From assembly GCA_020431945.1 (NCBI GenBank), contig JAGQHH010000243.1, positions 1 to 5,561 on the forward strand: a DNA stretch of 5,561 bases, given 5' to 3'. A program made the position numbers and the translations under genes. The stretch comes from Cyanobacteria bacterium HKST-UBA02. Its GTDB lineage: Bacteria; Cyanobacteriota; Vampirovibrionia; Obscuribacterales; Obscuribacteraceae. This document shows, one piece after another, positions 5,343 to 5,561 of the stretch. A model generated the notes under the pieces. It made no database searches. It saw nothing but the letters and a program-made list of their open reading frames with translations, and had not been told where the DNA came from. Each line of letters begins with the position of its first letter. The stretch's first letter is position 1.

Positions 5343-5561
5343 CTATGTCGGCCCGGAGCCTGTAAGACCAAGGAAGGCGGAACCAGGAGTATTCATTTCG
5401 ACAAGAATCTGCACCACTGTCTCGGCAAAATCGCTCAGGATATCGTCGGCTTCTGCCGACAAGCAGGCCGCTGCTTTCGACAGTGCTTTTCCAATTGCAT
5501 AGACGGAATCCGCAGCATCAAAGGCGTCGAGCACCGCGTGCGCCACCGCCGAAACCACATC
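5343..5561 (-). CDS. Hypothetical Ala-rich protein, C-terminal part (runs off the right edge)
   Basis: The last 72 residues of a minus-strand frame are visible. It is open to the window edge; a GTG at 5558 exists, but with only three bases before it no ribosome site can be seen, so the gene probably starts outside. The visible part is rich in Ala, Asp and Val and reads as long amphipathic helices (from VSAVAHAVLDAFDAADSVY to FAETVVQILVEM), ending in a Gly/Pro/Thr tail before TAG at 5343. No motif is recognised. It is the upstream member of the leftward small-gene cluster. Its GC is higher than that of the two small genes after it. Confidence 0.6.
   Translation of the reverse strand, partial: DVVSAVAHAVLDAFDAADSVYAIGKALSKAAACLSAEADDILSDFAETVVQILVEMNTPGSAFLGLTGSGPT

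Noticed and set aside
5168..5371. 67-codon minus-strand frame overlapping the Cys-rich gene and the Ala-rich gene
   Set aside because: It overlaps two better supported genes and has no initiation signal.
1..5561. CRISPR array, tRNA, rRNA, insertion sequence or att site
   Set aside because: No regularly spaced repeats, RNA gene signatures, transposase or integrase motifs, or terminal inverted repeats with target duplications were seen.

Overview
The window looks like accessory DNA from a gammaproteobacterium, most likely of Pseudomonas type: a large plasmid or a genomic island. This is inferred from moderately high GC, clear GGAG-type ribosome binding sites, short monocistronic units separated by hairpins, and many small proteins of unknown function. 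No transposase, integrase, tRNA, rRNA or CRISPR array is visible, and the organism cannot be fixed from the sequence alone.

Left part (1-2541, all + strand). A 5'-truncated gene enters from the left edge and encodes a zinc-ribbon Nudix hydrolase preceded by hydrophobic, membrane-like sequence. It ends at 682 and is followed by a 14-bp hairpin. A 123-residue protein of unknown function comes next (771-1142), followed by a short intrinsic terminator. The gene at 1273-2541 encodes an exported alpha/beta hydrolase of the DUF900 type, with a signal peptide and a recognisable Ser/Asp/His triad.

Middle (2542-4634). A 486-base non-coding stretch ends in a chain of hairpins (2868-2896, 2909-2938, 2942-2970, 2985-3003). 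One of these is a terminator-like stem followed by TTTTCTT, about 50 bases before the next start codon. The loops of the last two hairpins carry complementary 7-mers, so this leader could be an attenuator, or an antisense RNA plus its target similar in logic to the phage C4/P4 CI immunity RNAs. It precedes a 500-residue protein with three clear S1 RNA-binding domains and a degenerate fourth, written in a GC-rich, strongly biased codon set unlike its neighbours. That gene is followed by a hairpin and a good intrinsic terminator.

Right part (4635-5561, - strand). An AT-rich convergent intergenic region carries terminator-like hairpins for both strands. Then come two small genes of unknown function, each with a good ribosome binding site: an 84-residue protein and a 62-residue Cys-rich protein. 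A third, Ala-rich gene runs off the right edge. They are probably co-transcribed leftward. The S1-domain gene with its structured leader is the most interesting part. No pathway joining all the genes can be supported.
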